Below are positions 21,986 through 33,360 of a stretch of DNA of 64,000 bases, piece by piece. Positions within the stretch are counted from its first letter, which is position 1, and each line of letters starts with the position of its first letter. This DNA is from Ambrosia x helenae (taxonomy: Eukaryota; Streptophyta; Magnoliopsida; Asterales; Asteraceae), in the NCBI GenBank assembly GCA_030844895.1, contig CM061233.1, positions 94,015,719 to 94,079,718 of the forward strand. Reading direction: 5' to 3'. The notes under the pieces were generated by a model that saw only the letters and a list, made by a program, of their open reading frames with translations, made no database searches and had not been told where the DNA came from. The position numbers and the translations under genes were made by a program.

Positions 21986-23350
21986 CTAGTACTCGTCGAT
22001 CCACTTAGTGTTGTCAAGCCCCACTGCGGATTCTTCTAGTGGTGTCACTTCCGCACCTTTGGCTTTCTTTAATGGATAATCTAATTGTTTATCATTAAAG
22101 TTGGCCACGTCGAATGGATCGTCAGATACATATTCTTTTCCACCGGCAGTGTAGTGTAACTTGTGGCTCCCAACCCGTAGCGTAAGAATTCCTTCACTCA
22201 TATCTATCGTAGTTCGAGCGGTAGCTAAGAACGGTCGAGCGAGACTAATAGGAACATTACTCTCACCCATGTTGAGGATGACAAAGTCAGCGGGGAAAAC
22301 AAATTTTCCTACTTTAATAAGTAGGTTCTCGACAATCCCCTCGGGTTTCTTTATGGTACCATCTGCCAACTCGATTGTAGCTATCAAAGACCGCTGGTCG
22401 CCCAAGTTGAGTTGCTTGTAGATATAAGTGGGCATAACGTTCACGCTTTTACCAAGATCGGCTAAGGCATAATTCGTCGGCAAGTTTACCTATAGAGCAA
22501 GGTAGAGAAAACTTCTCTGGATAAGTTAGCTTCGGTGGGAGACTTTGCTGGAGCAGTGCCACGCACTCCAGTTCGTTACCCTTAATTGTTGCCTTGAGGT
22601 TTCTTTTGTTGCTCAAGAAGTCCTTCAAGAATTCTGCATACTTAGGCATTTGTTGGATGACTTTTATGAAGGGTAAGTTGACGTGGATCTGACTTAGGAG
22701 TTCGGTGAACTGATATTGCTCGTCCGTCTTCTGTCTCATCAAACGACCGAGATAAGGTATATCAGGCTGATATTCCCTCCGTACCGTTTTTGATGGTGGT
22801 TCCTACGGCGGAGCAACTGGAGGATTCAGGTTGGTTACGGGGCCTTCATTAACGACATTGGTGAATTGGCGGTCGAGTTTTCTGGTGCGACGACATGGGG
22901 AACGGTTATGGTTGAAGTGGGTTCATTTTCGGGTAGGTTGGGTGGTGTAACTTCTTCGTTAGTAGGTATAGCTGGTTCGGGATAAACAAGGATACTACGA
23001 AGAATTATGGCACTCACATTGGCCTTTGGGATGGTTTCAGTGTTACTTGGAAGACTTCAACAAGTCTCTCTGCGAGTGACTTGGCCATCACGTTCATTTG
23101 GATTTCCAGGTTCTTGATGGTGGAATCGAGTCCTTGAAGCCTTTTGTCAGTGTTGTTGAACTTTTCGTCCATTCGGTCTACTGATCGGGCTTCGAGTTTT
23201 ACGAGTTTTTCAACCACAGACAGGTAACCGTTGTTTGAAGGGCGTTGTTGGTTGCCTTGTTGACTGAAACCGGTTGGTTGCATGGTGTTGTTATTGTTTT
23301 TCCACCCGAAGTTTGGATGGTCACGCCAGCCAGGATTATAGGTGTTGCAG
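21986..23350 (-). pseudogene. Athila-like gag C-terminus and retropepsin, broken
   Basis: Read 23350 to 21986. A gag tail with TYNPGWRDHPNFGW (near 23305-23350) is followed by a Gln/Asn-rich stretch and a coiled-coil-like segment (VEKLVKLEARSVDRMDEKF). After about 300 bases of out-of-frame sequence comes a conserved pre-protease region at 22449-22742 (PFIKVIQQMPKYAEFLKDFL, then LPPKL and FSLPCSIG). The protease at 21986-22483 carries ALADLGKSVNVMP, where Asp is the likely catalytic residue (family usually LADLGAS), then ELADGT and SLARPFLAT. It is split by at least two frame breaks. It would process Gag-Pol. No RT follows. The assignment to Athila rather than a Tat relative rests on these motifs and is moderately sure. 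Confidence 0.72.
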
Positions 23351-24092
23351 TTGACCTTGGCTAATCCTTCTCTTCCAAAGAGTACATCATGCGATGAAGA
23401 TACGGTTAAGACCATAAAATCACAAGTTTCTGTTCTTGAGTGCTTTCCGTCAGGGAGTGTGACGGAAAAAGATAGCATCCCTAACGGAATAATCATTTCG
23501 TGTATGAACCCAGAGATGGGCTCGGAAACCGGTATAATTCGAGCCTTGTCCTCTTCGTCCAATTGATTAAAACATTGCTCGTACATTATATCTGTGCTGC
23601 TACCATTGTCCAAGAACATGTAACGAGTACGATAATGACCTATGACCCCTGTGATGATTAACGGAGCCATTGATGAGGCTCCTCCCCGTATCTTAGGCAT
23701 GATCACATCTGCCTCCTTCCATGCATCATTATTAGCCACCATGAAAGTTCTTTTTTCTTGACCCATGATTAACCATGTTACATTTGTCACGTGTGTTATG
23801 ATAGACATGATGTGTGTTGAGATTACAAATGCGCTTATGAGAACTTTCTTCCGCCTCTGCACCTTCTCGTGGGTTCTTGGGGACATTCTTCACGAGATGC
23901 GCTAGGTGTCCAGACTTTATTGCATTCTCTATTTCCATCTTTAGGCTATAACAGTTGTCCATCACATGACCATAATCTTCATGATATTCGCAATACTTTG
24001 AAATATCCACATTCTTCCTCTTATGGCTCAGCACCCTTGGCTTCTGGAACTGGGCCTGCTCGGTTTTCAGAAACAGGTCTGGACCATTAGGG
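23351..24092 (-). pseudogene. Tat-like gag C-terminus and retropepsin, broken
   Basis: The minus strand has a gag tail with CEYHEDYGHVMDNC (a CCHC-like knuckle) and IENAIKSGHLAHLVK around 23920-24000, typical of Tat-lineage gypsy elements. A frame break near 23800 leads into a protease with FLDNGSSTDIMYEQCF near 23590-23640, the catalytic DxGSS being the family signature, and ending VLFGREGL near 23370. From there the same frame runs on into Athila-like gag with no stop, making a chimera. The gag N-terminal part continues upstream at 24816-26650 beyond two insertions. Confidence 0.75.
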
Positions 24093-24695
24093 ATTGAATA
24101 AAAACGTTTATAAAGATTGCATGGATGGAAACCAAACCTTAGATTTGTGAAAGAATGATGGATTAAGCTTGAAACCTTGTGTTTTGATCAAAAATCGCGT
24201 TCCAGAGGTTGTGTGTGTGTTGAGGCGGGTTATGGGACGACTAGGGTTTGTATTATGAAGTTTAGGAGGTCAAGTATGGTATTTATAGTCGTTTTTAGTC
24301 GTCCAGCCCGTAACTAGCGATTGTGCAGCATTTACACGCGATTAGGGTCCTAATCGCATGTAACTTCATGCATTTGGGCCTAATCGCATGAAACCTCATG
24401 CATTTGGCCCCAATCGCCTATAAACCTGCCCAATCGCCCCTCCTATAGGCGATTAGCCACCCCTAATCGCCTATAGGGGCTGGTTCCTGGTATTTGCGCG
24501 TTAAACCCCGTTTTAACATATGTTAACACATATTCACATACCGACAAGTCACATAATGATTGTAAACACATAACACTTGCAAATAGACATATTCACACTC
24601 GTTCACCAATTCCTGGGACTCGAGACTTGTATGTTCCGTATGACCTGACGATCCTACAAATCGTCACCATTTGTACACTTGGTTAAGGACTGACA
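24093..24695 (-). mobile_element. LTR-like fragment inserted in Tat-like gag
   Basis: This non-coding piece splits the gag reading. On the minus strand it starts TGTCAGTCC at 24695 and has a TATA-like ACTATAAATACC near 24278-24289, so it looks like an LTR of another gypsy element. Its left edge is uncertain by about 30 bases. It contains an array of GCGATTAGG/CCTAATCGC words at 24310-24480. No clear target duplication was found, and no internal region accompanies it. Confidence 0.5.
24324..24435. repeat. Direct repeat copy 1 with TAATCGC/GCGATTA words
   Basis: This 112-bp copy matches 24701-24815. The only differences seen inside are one-base lengths of G or C runs, with copy 2 one longer each time: AGGG/AGGGG, TTGGG/TTGGGG, GGCCCC/GGCCCCC. 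Confidence 0.85.
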
Positions 24696-24700
24696 TCTAA

Positions 24701-24815
24701 TGCAGCATTTACACGCGATTAGGGGTCCTAATCGCATGTAACTTCATGCATTTGGGGCCTAATCGCATGAAACCTCATGCATTTGGCCCCCAATCGCCTA
24801 TAAACCTGCCCAATC
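24701..24815. repeat. Direct repeat copy 2 (115 bp)
   Basis: It starts six bases after the LTR-like fragment and is joined abruptly to gag sequence at its right edge. It may be a fragment of a second LTR copy, a local duplication or an assembly join error; the homopolymer-only differences favour the last possibility. Confidence 0.8.
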
Positions 24816-26651
24816 CTGCGAGGGGGTCTTTGTTAATGGGGTCCAATCGTAGTTTTTCTTTGACTGACCCTTCTGATCACGTGGGTGCTTGCTATTCAAG
24901 TAATTTCGCGCGTCCTAAGCAGAAGAGTATTTTCCTTCCTCTGTTGCTCCTGAGATTCTTGACCAAACCGATTGTTACCCTTTGCCTTTAATACTTGACC
25001 CTCCGTTTTGACCATTGTTGTGCTGAAAATTTCTTGCTTGTTGGAAGGAGCGCTCTGATGACGCGTATATCTTGGAAGCTTCAATTAATTTCTCCCAGGA
25101 AGTCGGGATACCATCTTTCCTCATGAGGCACTTCATTAACTATTTGCTGCGGACCCCTTGTATGAATCCTGTGCGCGTAAGCTCCTTTCCGCATCCAATC
25201 TGTAAGGCTTTCTTGTTGTAGCGGACTATGTAGTCCTCCACTTAGGGGTGAGCATACAAAAACCGATAACGAAAAAAAACTGAAACCAAACCGATAACCA
25301 AACCGAAAATAACTGAAACCGAATTAACCGATCGGTTACGGTTAACATATGGCCAAAACCGAACCATTCGGTTACGGTTTTGGTTTTCCCTTCTTTCGTA
25401 ACCGAAATAACCGAAACCAAACCGATAGTTATATGCTTAAGTATTTTTCATAATACCCATTTATTTTGAATATATTTTTATGTATTTCCGGTATCTTTCA
25501 TGTATCTTTCATATACATCTATTTACTTGAAATATATCTTTTATATAACTCATGTATTTTTCATGTATATCCATATAGTTGAAGCATTTTTTATTTGTTT
25601 CCTCGGTATTTCATGTATTTTACTTGCGTTTTCATATATATTTGTATTCTTGAAAAAAAATCCAAACACTTTACTAACTATTTGAAGTTTACAAGTTTGC
25701 ACAAGTTTTATGTTTGGATATTAACCGAACATAACCGAAACCGAACCGATAACCGACATATTAACCGAATAAACCAAACCAACGTAACCGATCGGTTACG
25801 GTTATGGTTTTCCCTAAAACCGAACTTCGGTTATCGGTTTCGATATATGTAAAAACCGAGCCGAACCGACATTTGCTCACCCCTACCTCCACTGATAAGT
25901 TTTCGTACCATACCCTGGCTGCGCCCATTAGAGTTTGAGCAAAAAAATGACACCAAGCTTGTTCTGGCCATATGACCGAACTTCCCACGCATTCGAATGC
26001 ATGCAGGTGGTCATCCAGGTCACGTAGGCCATTGTATTTCCCGATACTATTAGGGAGTTTACACCCTTGTGGTATGGGGGCTAAAGCAATGTATTGGCAG
26101 AACTTGGATCTTTCTGTAAAAGTCTTGGGCCTCTAAGGTTTGCATAGGTCATCATCCACCGGGGTATGGTTGCTGGCCACCGACGTCATTTGTTGCTTGA
26201 AACTTGAGTCATAACTGACTTCATCATCAGATTCTTCATAGCCACTAGGCTCGTCGTCTAGGGTGACATAGTCCCGATCGCGAGTATTCCTACCACGATC
26301 TCCACTATGCACCATCTGACGATGTCCCTCAGGGAGACGGCCACCTTCATTCCTTCATTTACCTACTTGAGTTCCGAAACTCAATGTTTTTTTAGTGTCT
26401 TTCTTGGCCTTTTCCAACACCATTCTTTAATATGTTGCTACATTCTTAGCATTTTCCCTGGCCACCCACTTATCGGGGTCCAAAGGCATCTGATCAGAAT
26501 CTTTATTCTGACCTGACATAACCTTCTTGGTGATGGTGTTTGTAGCAACAACATCAACCTCGTTGTTTATTATGGCATCGACATCCACAGGGTTTGATGA
26601 AACTCTAGTTGGCAAATCCTTAGGTATCAGTTTGAAAGATGAGAACCGACA
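24816..26651 (-). pseudogene. Tat-like gag N-terminal and middle part, interrupted
   Basis: Outside the hAT-type insertion at 25243-25885, the minus strand reads as a decayed Tat-type Gag. An acidic N-terminal stretch lies near 26130-26315. The conserved TLMGAARVWYENL is at about 25900-25945. Across the insertion it continues with a YNKESLTDWMRKGAY-like helix near 25150-25230 and later EERWYPDF-like residues. Stops and frame changes occur throughout. The primer site lies just upstream at 26652-26664, so this is the 5' coding part of the same element whose gag tail is at 23351-24092. Confidence 0.65.
25243..25885. mobile_element. Non-autonomous hAT-type DNA transposon (643 bp) with 8-bp target duplication
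   Basis: The terminal inverted repeats TAGGGGTGAGCA (25243-25254) and TGCTCACCCCTA (25874-25885) are perfect. They are flanked by a perfect 8-bp duplication CCTCCACT at 25235-25242 and 25886-25893. An 8-bp duplication and this end type fit the hAT superfamily. Subterminal regions (25255-25430 and 25720-25865) are packed with AACCGAAACCGATAACC-like words in both orientations; the middle is AT-rich. No transposase is present. Removing it rejoins the Tat-like gag reading. Confidence 0.93.
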
Positions 26652-26664
26652 CTGATGGCGCCAA
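26652..26664 (-). promoter_or_regulatory. Primer-binding site (TGGCGCC type) of Tat-like element
   Basis: The minus strand reads TTGGCGCCATCAG immediately after an LTR ending in CA. TTGGCGCC is the start of the primer site of Tat and Athila lineage gypsy elements. Confidence 0.8.
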
Positions 26665-27210
26665 TGAAGAAACAAATAATCTTACCTCTTGTTAGGGATG
26701 ATAAGGCCACTGATCCAAAAGAATAATCCTTCACTGATGTTTGTACTGCACTGGGGTTCCTACAAGAAACAATGACTATCGGGTAAGGAGATGACTACGA
26801 ATGTAGTTGCTTATAACAAAAATTGGGGTGATGAGGATACTATCTTTTGATAGCTTTTAGGGTTAGCAAAAAGTGTACTCTCTATTAGGGATGTCATCCC
26901 TTATATAGATTTCGACATATGTCACCATCACCCAAAACCCTAATCGTCATGGGCCGAGGCCTGATCAGGGTTGTCTCCACTACCCTATGATATATTAGTA
27001 AAGTAGTTAATAAAGGCGATAATTAAGGAAATGATGGACAAGTACCGCTTTTTTCGCCCTGCACGCGAGGTCTTCCATGATTGTAGGAGAGTGGATAACG
27101 TTCTACTGCTTGCGCAGTTGGGTGACGGTTGCGCAACATCTTTGGTCTGTGCGAGTTTAGACCTGGGTTGGGTTGATCCAGATAGTGGTTCGATAACCCA
27201 TCCCATCACA
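26665..27210 (-). mobile_element. 5' LTR of Tat-like gypsy element (about 546 bp)
   Basis: On the minus strand it starts TGTGATGGGATGGG at 27210 and ends just before the TTGGCGCC primer site. A TATA-like stretch, read on the minus strand as ATCTATATAAGGGATG, lies near 26900-26915. To its right the sequence changes abruptly to a copia integrase, so the element seems to have inserted there. No second copy of this LTR is found in the window. Confidence 0.7.
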
Positions 27211-28195
27211 TACCCACCTTTTCTTTAAATGTCATATCTCCCTCCCGAGCAATATGAACCTGCCCGGTCACCGGATCAAACATCTGATGGAACGTGGTCT
27301 CCTGTTGATTCCCGAGATTAACCATTAGAACCCCTCGGTCATCTAGATTCCTTAAACCTTTTGTCAAGTCTTTCACGAACCCCACGCACCCGAATGTCTT
27401 CAAGTTTTCAAGATCTTGTTTTATACCTTTTAATTGCTCATAAGGTGTCTTAAAACTTCTAAGTGCTTTAGTTGGTGACCTGTTCAACAAATAAATGGAG
27501 TTATGAAACGCTTCACCCTAGAAGCTCTATGGTATCCCTTTCACCTTTAAGATACTCTGAGTGGTTCCTAATACCGTTCAGTTTCTTCTCTCTACCACCC
27601 CGATTTGCTAAGGGTGTAAAGAACGGTAAACTGAAGTGCAATTCCTTTGTTCTTGAAAAAATCACGTAACACTTGAGATGTGAATTCTCCACCATTATCG
27701 GTCCTCAAAGCTTTTACCTTCTTGCCATGCTTGTTTTATAATCCTTTTATTAACTCGATTAGAACACCCGACACTTGGTCATTGCTCTTGAGTAATGTCA
27801 CCCACATGTATTTGCTATAATCATCAACTGTTAGAAAAATATACCTATTTCCTTAATTGGTCTTCGGAGTTATTAGGCCACATACATCGAATATAACAAT
27901 TGTAATGGTTCACTTGCTTGTAGGAAGTTGACTTTGGAAACGTTCCACGTACTTGTTTCGCCAACACACATGAATCGCACACTTGCTTGGGATGTGAGAT
28001 AATTGGTAAGCCTACGGATTGCTTGAATAAGCCTTTGATAGCATCAAAATTAAGATGTACGAGCCGAGCATGCCATAACCAAGCCTCGTCATCTAACAGC
28101 GCATGCAAACAAACTGGAGATGCTACTTGTAGATCGATCTTGTTGGTCCTATTGGCTGTTCGTGGTACCTTCATCAACAAGGTTTGTAGATACAC
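27211..28195 (-). pseudogene. Copia integrase fragment (decayed)
   Basis: Minus-strand pieces in shifting frames. LLDDEAWLWHARLVHLNF and CDSCVLAKQ (about 27950-28110) are the GAG-pre-integrase and zinc-binding part. VDDYSKYMWV (near 27800-27830) and RTDNGGEF (near 27690-27715) belong to the integrase core. LNRSPTKAL and NLKTFGCVGFV (27300-27490) are its C-terminal part. Stops and shifts make it dead. It lacks gag and RT: the right edge abuts the next copia LTR and the left edge abuts the Tat-type LTR. The sequence style differs from both other copia elements here, so it is a third, older one. Confidence 0.8.
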
Positions 28196-28234
28196 GAAAG
28201 TGCGACTAGTGCTATTGAATTGCGAATACTAATA

Positions 28235-28700
28235 TGTTTTGTTTTGGTCGACTGGTCGAATGTGGATTTCAGAATGGTCGAATGAAGATCAGATGGTCGA
28301 AGGAGGAACTGGGAGGTCGAATGTAGTTTTGTTTATGTATATGTTCAGATTCACCCTATATGAACGGTCGAACCTGCACATTCGACCAAGCTATTTGGGC
28401 GAATGTGCAGGTCTATATAAGGCAAACTCATTTTTGAATATTTAACTTTTGGCATTTTGTTTCCCTCTCAGAGTGTGTGTCTCCCTACGGTTTTTGATAA
28501 GTCTGTAATTGATTAATATCTTTATAAACAAGCTTTCAAAGTGTAATTGATTATGTTATTGAATGAAATGAATGTGTTTATGATGATTTGTGTGTTTTGC
28601 AAGTTTTATTATCATTTTGTGATCAATTCAGGGATTCCGCACCTGAATTGAACTTGTTTGATCATATTCTTTGTTGATTAGCTGATCCTATACACATACA
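28235..28700 (+). mobile_element. 5' LTR of second copia element
   Basis: A TG start near 28235 and a CA end at 28696-28700 lie just before a primer site. TATA-like CTATATAAGG is at 28413-28422, followed by a typical leader. The first 170 bp holds about seven GGTCGAA/TTCGACC words. The boundaries are good to about 10 bases, because the partner LTR lies beyond the gap or is absent. Confidence 0.65.
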
Positions 28701-28703
28701 AAG

Positions 28704-28715
28704 TGGTATCAAGCC
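28704..28715 (+). promoter_or_regulatory. Primer-binding site variant
   Basis: TGGTATCAAGCC differs from the standard TGGTATCAGAGC only near its 3' end. It is followed by a leader of about 670 bases before the gag start. Confidence 0.75.
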
Positions 28716-28979
28716 ATTTGGATCAAACAACCACAAATTGATACTATTACAGCTGATTTGGACCCAATTTTGATCAAAACTTTCTGTTTTTCATTGAAAC
28801 ATTTGAATTTGGTGACAATTGATTGATTTGACCTTATTTTCATGGATAAAATTCAAAATTCTCTTTGTTAAACTTGTTCCAAATCCAATCCGAAGCAAAA
28901 CCTGCATAGATCATCAAATTTCATCAACATTTGAAAATTTTGGATCAAAATAAATGATTTTCAAAGTAGAACCGTTTTT

Positions 28980-29285
28980 CAAAATGAAAGGGTCGAACAT
29001 AGGGAGATTTTGGTCGGGTGTGGAGTTTTTAGGTCGAACCAGGGTATTTTCGGTCGAAAGTGGAGTTATATTTGGTTGAACCTAGAAAGTTTTAGTGTGT
29101 TGTTGTTCATTTGACCTTAAGTGGTACATTCGACCAATCGGGTGGCCGAACGTGGGTTAAATCGGTCGAAAGTGAACTGAGTCTGTTATTTTCTACATTC
29201 GAACCTTGTCAAACGGTCGAACCTGGATTAATTTTTTACATTCGACCACGCAATTCTTCAAAAGGGTCGAACGTAGAAACTGTTG
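28980..29285 (+). repeat. GGTCGAA motif array in copia leader
   Basis: About ten copies of GGTCGAA or its complement TTCGACC occur at irregular spacing, often as GGTCGAACNTAG or GGTCGAAAGTG. They continue the set found in the LTR at 28246-28385. The same word recurs in the Tekay-type LTR at 41080-42240. Confidence 0.75.
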
Positions 29286-29387
29286 TGAAATTTTTCTAAT
29301 CGTTTCGCGTTTTATCATTTTCAGAACGATATGTGGAACTTTCTACAACACCACGACCTAATACAACACCACAACAGCAGACAACTA

Positions 29388-32300
29388 TGGATCCTTGGTC
29401 GGTAGCTGCTCAGAAGTCTAGTCAACCATCTCAACCGATTAAACTATTTGGCGATGACTAGTTCTATGCCCCAACAAGTTGCACAACCACAACCTATGGC
29501 TGATTACTGGGGAGTTGCAGCAGTGGAGGTACACTCTTAGACTACTAATGCGATTTCGACACTTATTCATGACTTATCTTCGGGTAGTGGGAGCCGTCCA
29601 CCAAAGTTGATGGAAATGGTAGACTACAACACATGGAAGACCAAGTTTAAGATTCATCTAGAGGTAATGGGATTAGAAGGAACGGAAGCTTGGCAAATGA
29701 TTGCTAAGGGGTATGTTGCTTCGGTTTTGGAGAACACCAGTGAGCCGATTCCGTTAGAGAGTCTTGCTGATGACGAGATAAAAGAAGTTTGTAGTGGAAA
29801 AGAAGGCATTTTCCCAACTGTCCCAGGCCATTAACACTGATCTCTTACATCAGTTTAGGTCGTGCACTACTTCTAAACAAGTGTGGGACATGTTAAGGAA
29901 TCGTTACGATGGGAATGAAAAGACGAGGAAGCTGAGAATGGAGGAGCTAAGAAAAGAGTTTGAGAACTTCAGCTATATGGGAAATGAGACGCTAAAGGAG
30001 TTGATTCTGAGGTACTGTCACTTATTGACTGAACTTTCAAGTTATGAGATCAACATACCAATGTCTGAGCTGGTGGACAAGTTCGCTGATGCATTGCCAC
30101 CTTACTGGAATTAACACATCGAGGTACTCAAGGAGAAGGATGCGTATCAATACTGGACCATCAATGAGTTTATCCAGAAGCTTGAAAACAAAGAGATGGA
30201 AGTAAAGAGGAAGGCGAAAAGAGCACATGTTCCTCAGAACCAGAGTTATACCATGGTGGTACATCTTCATCTCTAGCTAGTTCAAGTTCTAGTTCTACGG
30301 TTGCTCTACACATTGCTTATGTATCAAGTATTGTTGAACCACCCAAAGCCCCCATTAATTACCTTGCTCAAACCTCATCTTATACCCCACCATCATACCC
30401 TACTACTACTTACATCCCACCATTTTCACCGATGCAACAAGCTGCTTGTTATTCTACAAGTCTAAATCCACCTCAACAACAATCTTATATTCCTGAAGTG
30501 AATCAAAACCAAATGCACCCAAATCAACCTAATCAGAGTCCAATTGTGCTGGAGACTTCGAACTTGAACAATGTTATTGTTGAAGTTGCACAGCAACATG
30601 TAGCATTGGTTTCTGCTATGGTCGCTTCTTATAATGGTCTAGTCGCTAGTCAAATTGGTAACAACAATATAACCAGTGAGGACTATGCGCAAATTGACAA
30701 AGAAGAGATGGAGCTCATTGATATCCATGGGCGTTTACTAGTGTTATGAGGAGAGCGACTGAGTTCATCGAGAAGACGGGCAGAATTGATCTTTCTACTT
30801 CTCCAAGCACCACATATGGCTACAACAAAGCTAAAGTGACATGTTTTAACTGTGGTGGGAAAGGTCACTTCAAGAGAGAATGCACACAGCCAGCATAGCA
30901 GGGGAACAGGAATCCTTTCAACACCAACTATCAGAACCGTCAAAATCAGGTATCATACCAAAGTCAAAACAACTCCAATTTTCAACAACAAAACAACTAC
31001 CAAAATCGCCAAAACAACTCACCAAACAATATTGTTAGACAAAACACTACACAAAACCAGAACCAAAATCCAACACCACACAATCCAACCAGAACTATAA
31101 TTCCTATCTCTACACCAAACAGCCAAACCCAACCAGATAACAAGAACCAAACTTTGGTGATTCAGGAAGATGAGGGTTTTGATTGGACTGGTATGCAACT
31201 CGGTGTTGAGGAGATTACTGCTGGTAACGCGGCGTGTGTTGCCCAGAAGATGGATTTGGATGAGCCGGTATCTGTTGAAGATGTTTTGGTGACTGAGAAT
31301 ATGTATGTGTCTGAAGTGAAGATTGAAGAGTTGAGTGAAGAAAGTGATGGTTGTGTTGAGAAGAAGTCGGGATTGATCCTTGACTCTGTTACTGAGACTC
31401 CAGAACAGTGTGATTCAGCTTATTCTGATACGGAGAGCGATTCTGATTCTGAAACTAGTGTTAACTCACTAGATGATGATATCGATCAACTTCTTGCCGA
31501 AGCTGATTTTCTGATGACACGCAAATCTTGCATAGTGGATGATGCTTTTACCAGAATCGACTATTCTAAATTCTTTGCTGGAAAGGAAGCACACTTTGCA
31601 CTGATGGCGGTGACTGAGCCTCCAAAGCAGGTAAGTTCTGAATCTAATCTAGATATGAATAGTGAGAGGTATTGTGGTGCATGCGATAGATTGACAGAGG
31701 ATAATAAGCAACTCAGGGTTCAGCTTGAGAGTGCTAAGATCAACTGTCAATCGTATAAAAAAGAAGCATGGGAATTTAATAAAGTGCTTGATGGTTACAA
31801 GAAAGACATTTCAGATCTTAAAAAGACTTTATCTTTGAAACAATTAGCCATTAACAACTATATCAATGAATTGGAAAATACAAAACTTGAAATGGCTACC
31901 ATCAAGTGCTTTGCAGAAAAGGTCAACAAGAAGCTTGAAAGCTATAAACACATTGCATATGTTGTTGACCATATCATTGAGGAGCCTTCACAGTCAAGTA
32001 GTGCAAACTACAAGGCAGTCCCATCTCCTGTGTTATTTGAAAACCATACTTTGCATTCAATAACACCGGAGAGCTCAGTTAAATCTGACTCGACATTGGA
32101 TGATGAGTCTAACACCTCTAGTGTGGGAGACCCAAATTCTGATGTTCGGCCTATTTTGGGACTAAATAATGAAGGTGTGATTGTTGTAACTGATTATTCC
32201 GACTCTGAGGATGACAAATCTGAGAAGGTGTGTGATATTCCTATTGAAAATCACATAATTACAAATGAACCTGTGTCACCATCTCAGATTGTGCATCCCA

Positions 32301-33350
32301 TGGCTAACGCTCATCGAGCGAATCAATCAGTTAAGCCTGTTGAGAAAAATGAACAATGTGACAAACCCGTCAAAGTTTTATATCGGATGGAAGGATCCGA
32401 TAAGATAATTTCTGGCGAGGAATATCCAATCAAATTTGCCAACTATTCCAAGATTGAGAATATTTGGCAGGAGAGTACCATTTGGTTCCCAAAACATGAG
32501 CGAACAAATGATGTACCTCCAGAGGTTTTAAAGAAAATTTATTTGGATATTCCAAAAGAACCAAAGGTTCATGTCACAGAGTTTATCAAGCCAAAAGAGA
32601 AGGCTAATAGTTTTCTTGAGCCGACTTACTCCAAGGACCCAACTCCTGAGAGTCTTAGAAGGAAGTGTGTGGATGATCAATATCCTATCACTACATATGC
32701 TAAGTCGAACGTCAAGAACAACTTTGAAGAATACAGTGCGTGTTATAAATCCGGGGAGGGAGGGCATTTACTTGCTCATGCCCGTATGTTAGGCACAAAA
32801 GGCACGAGGTTGAAATGAAGCAAAACTACCAGAGTCCAGTCGATAATCATTGTTATCCACAAAGACGATCTGTTCCTCAACCTACACCGTTTTATAATCA
32901 AAACAGATATTTTCAAAAGAGGGAAAATCGTCAGATAGCATATGACCGTCGTAACCGGATAGCCATGGAAAAACCGCTTAAGAAACCTGTGGTGAACACA
33001 ACTGTTGACAAGCAAAAGGTACCTGTCAAACCTGTAGTCAAATCAACAGTTGGACCTATCTCTGTTAAATCAGAGAAGGTAACCAAGAAAGTTTCTTTTA
33101 AGGACGAAAATAAAGAAACCGGTTGAGACCCAAAATCTCAGATCCGGATCTTGAACGTTCGGAAACAGTATTGGTCACCAAAGGATTTTCAAGGTGCTTC
33201 ATCTTCACAAGAGAATGTGAAATCTGAAACTGAAAAAGATTTAATTGATCAGAAAAAAGATCAATTCAAATCAAACTGTTTGTGAGAAAGAATCTTTGAA
33301 ACTCAATGTTCAAAGACCCAAGACCAAGAAGGCTTGGGTCCCCCGAAAAA
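29388..33350 (+). pseudogene. Copia gag (long, coiled-coil type), several breaks
   Basis: It starts at ATG 29388 and is soon broken by a stop. The core follows in pieces: NTWKTKFKIHLEVMGLEGT at ~29625-29685, and a UBN2-like helix set at 29794-30114. The CCHC knuckle CFNCGGKGHFKREC is at 30842-30883. A Gln/Asn-rich tract (30930-31140) leads into a 554-codon open stretch at 31154-32818. That holds an acidic region (SDTESDSDSETS) and a strong coiled coil (about 31680-31980), and ends near a damaged second knuckle. The arrangement copies that of the Sirevirus-like Gag at 14325-16889 though the sequence is different. The role is particle assembly and RNA binding. It lacks at least three frame corrections to be functional as assembled. 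Confidence 0.8.
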
Positions 33351-33360
33351 TCTAATCTTT

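Noticed and set aside
24310..24480. CRISPR-like repeat array
   Set aside because: Irregular spacing, both orientations and a eukaryotic retroelement setting; no constant repeat-spacer structure.
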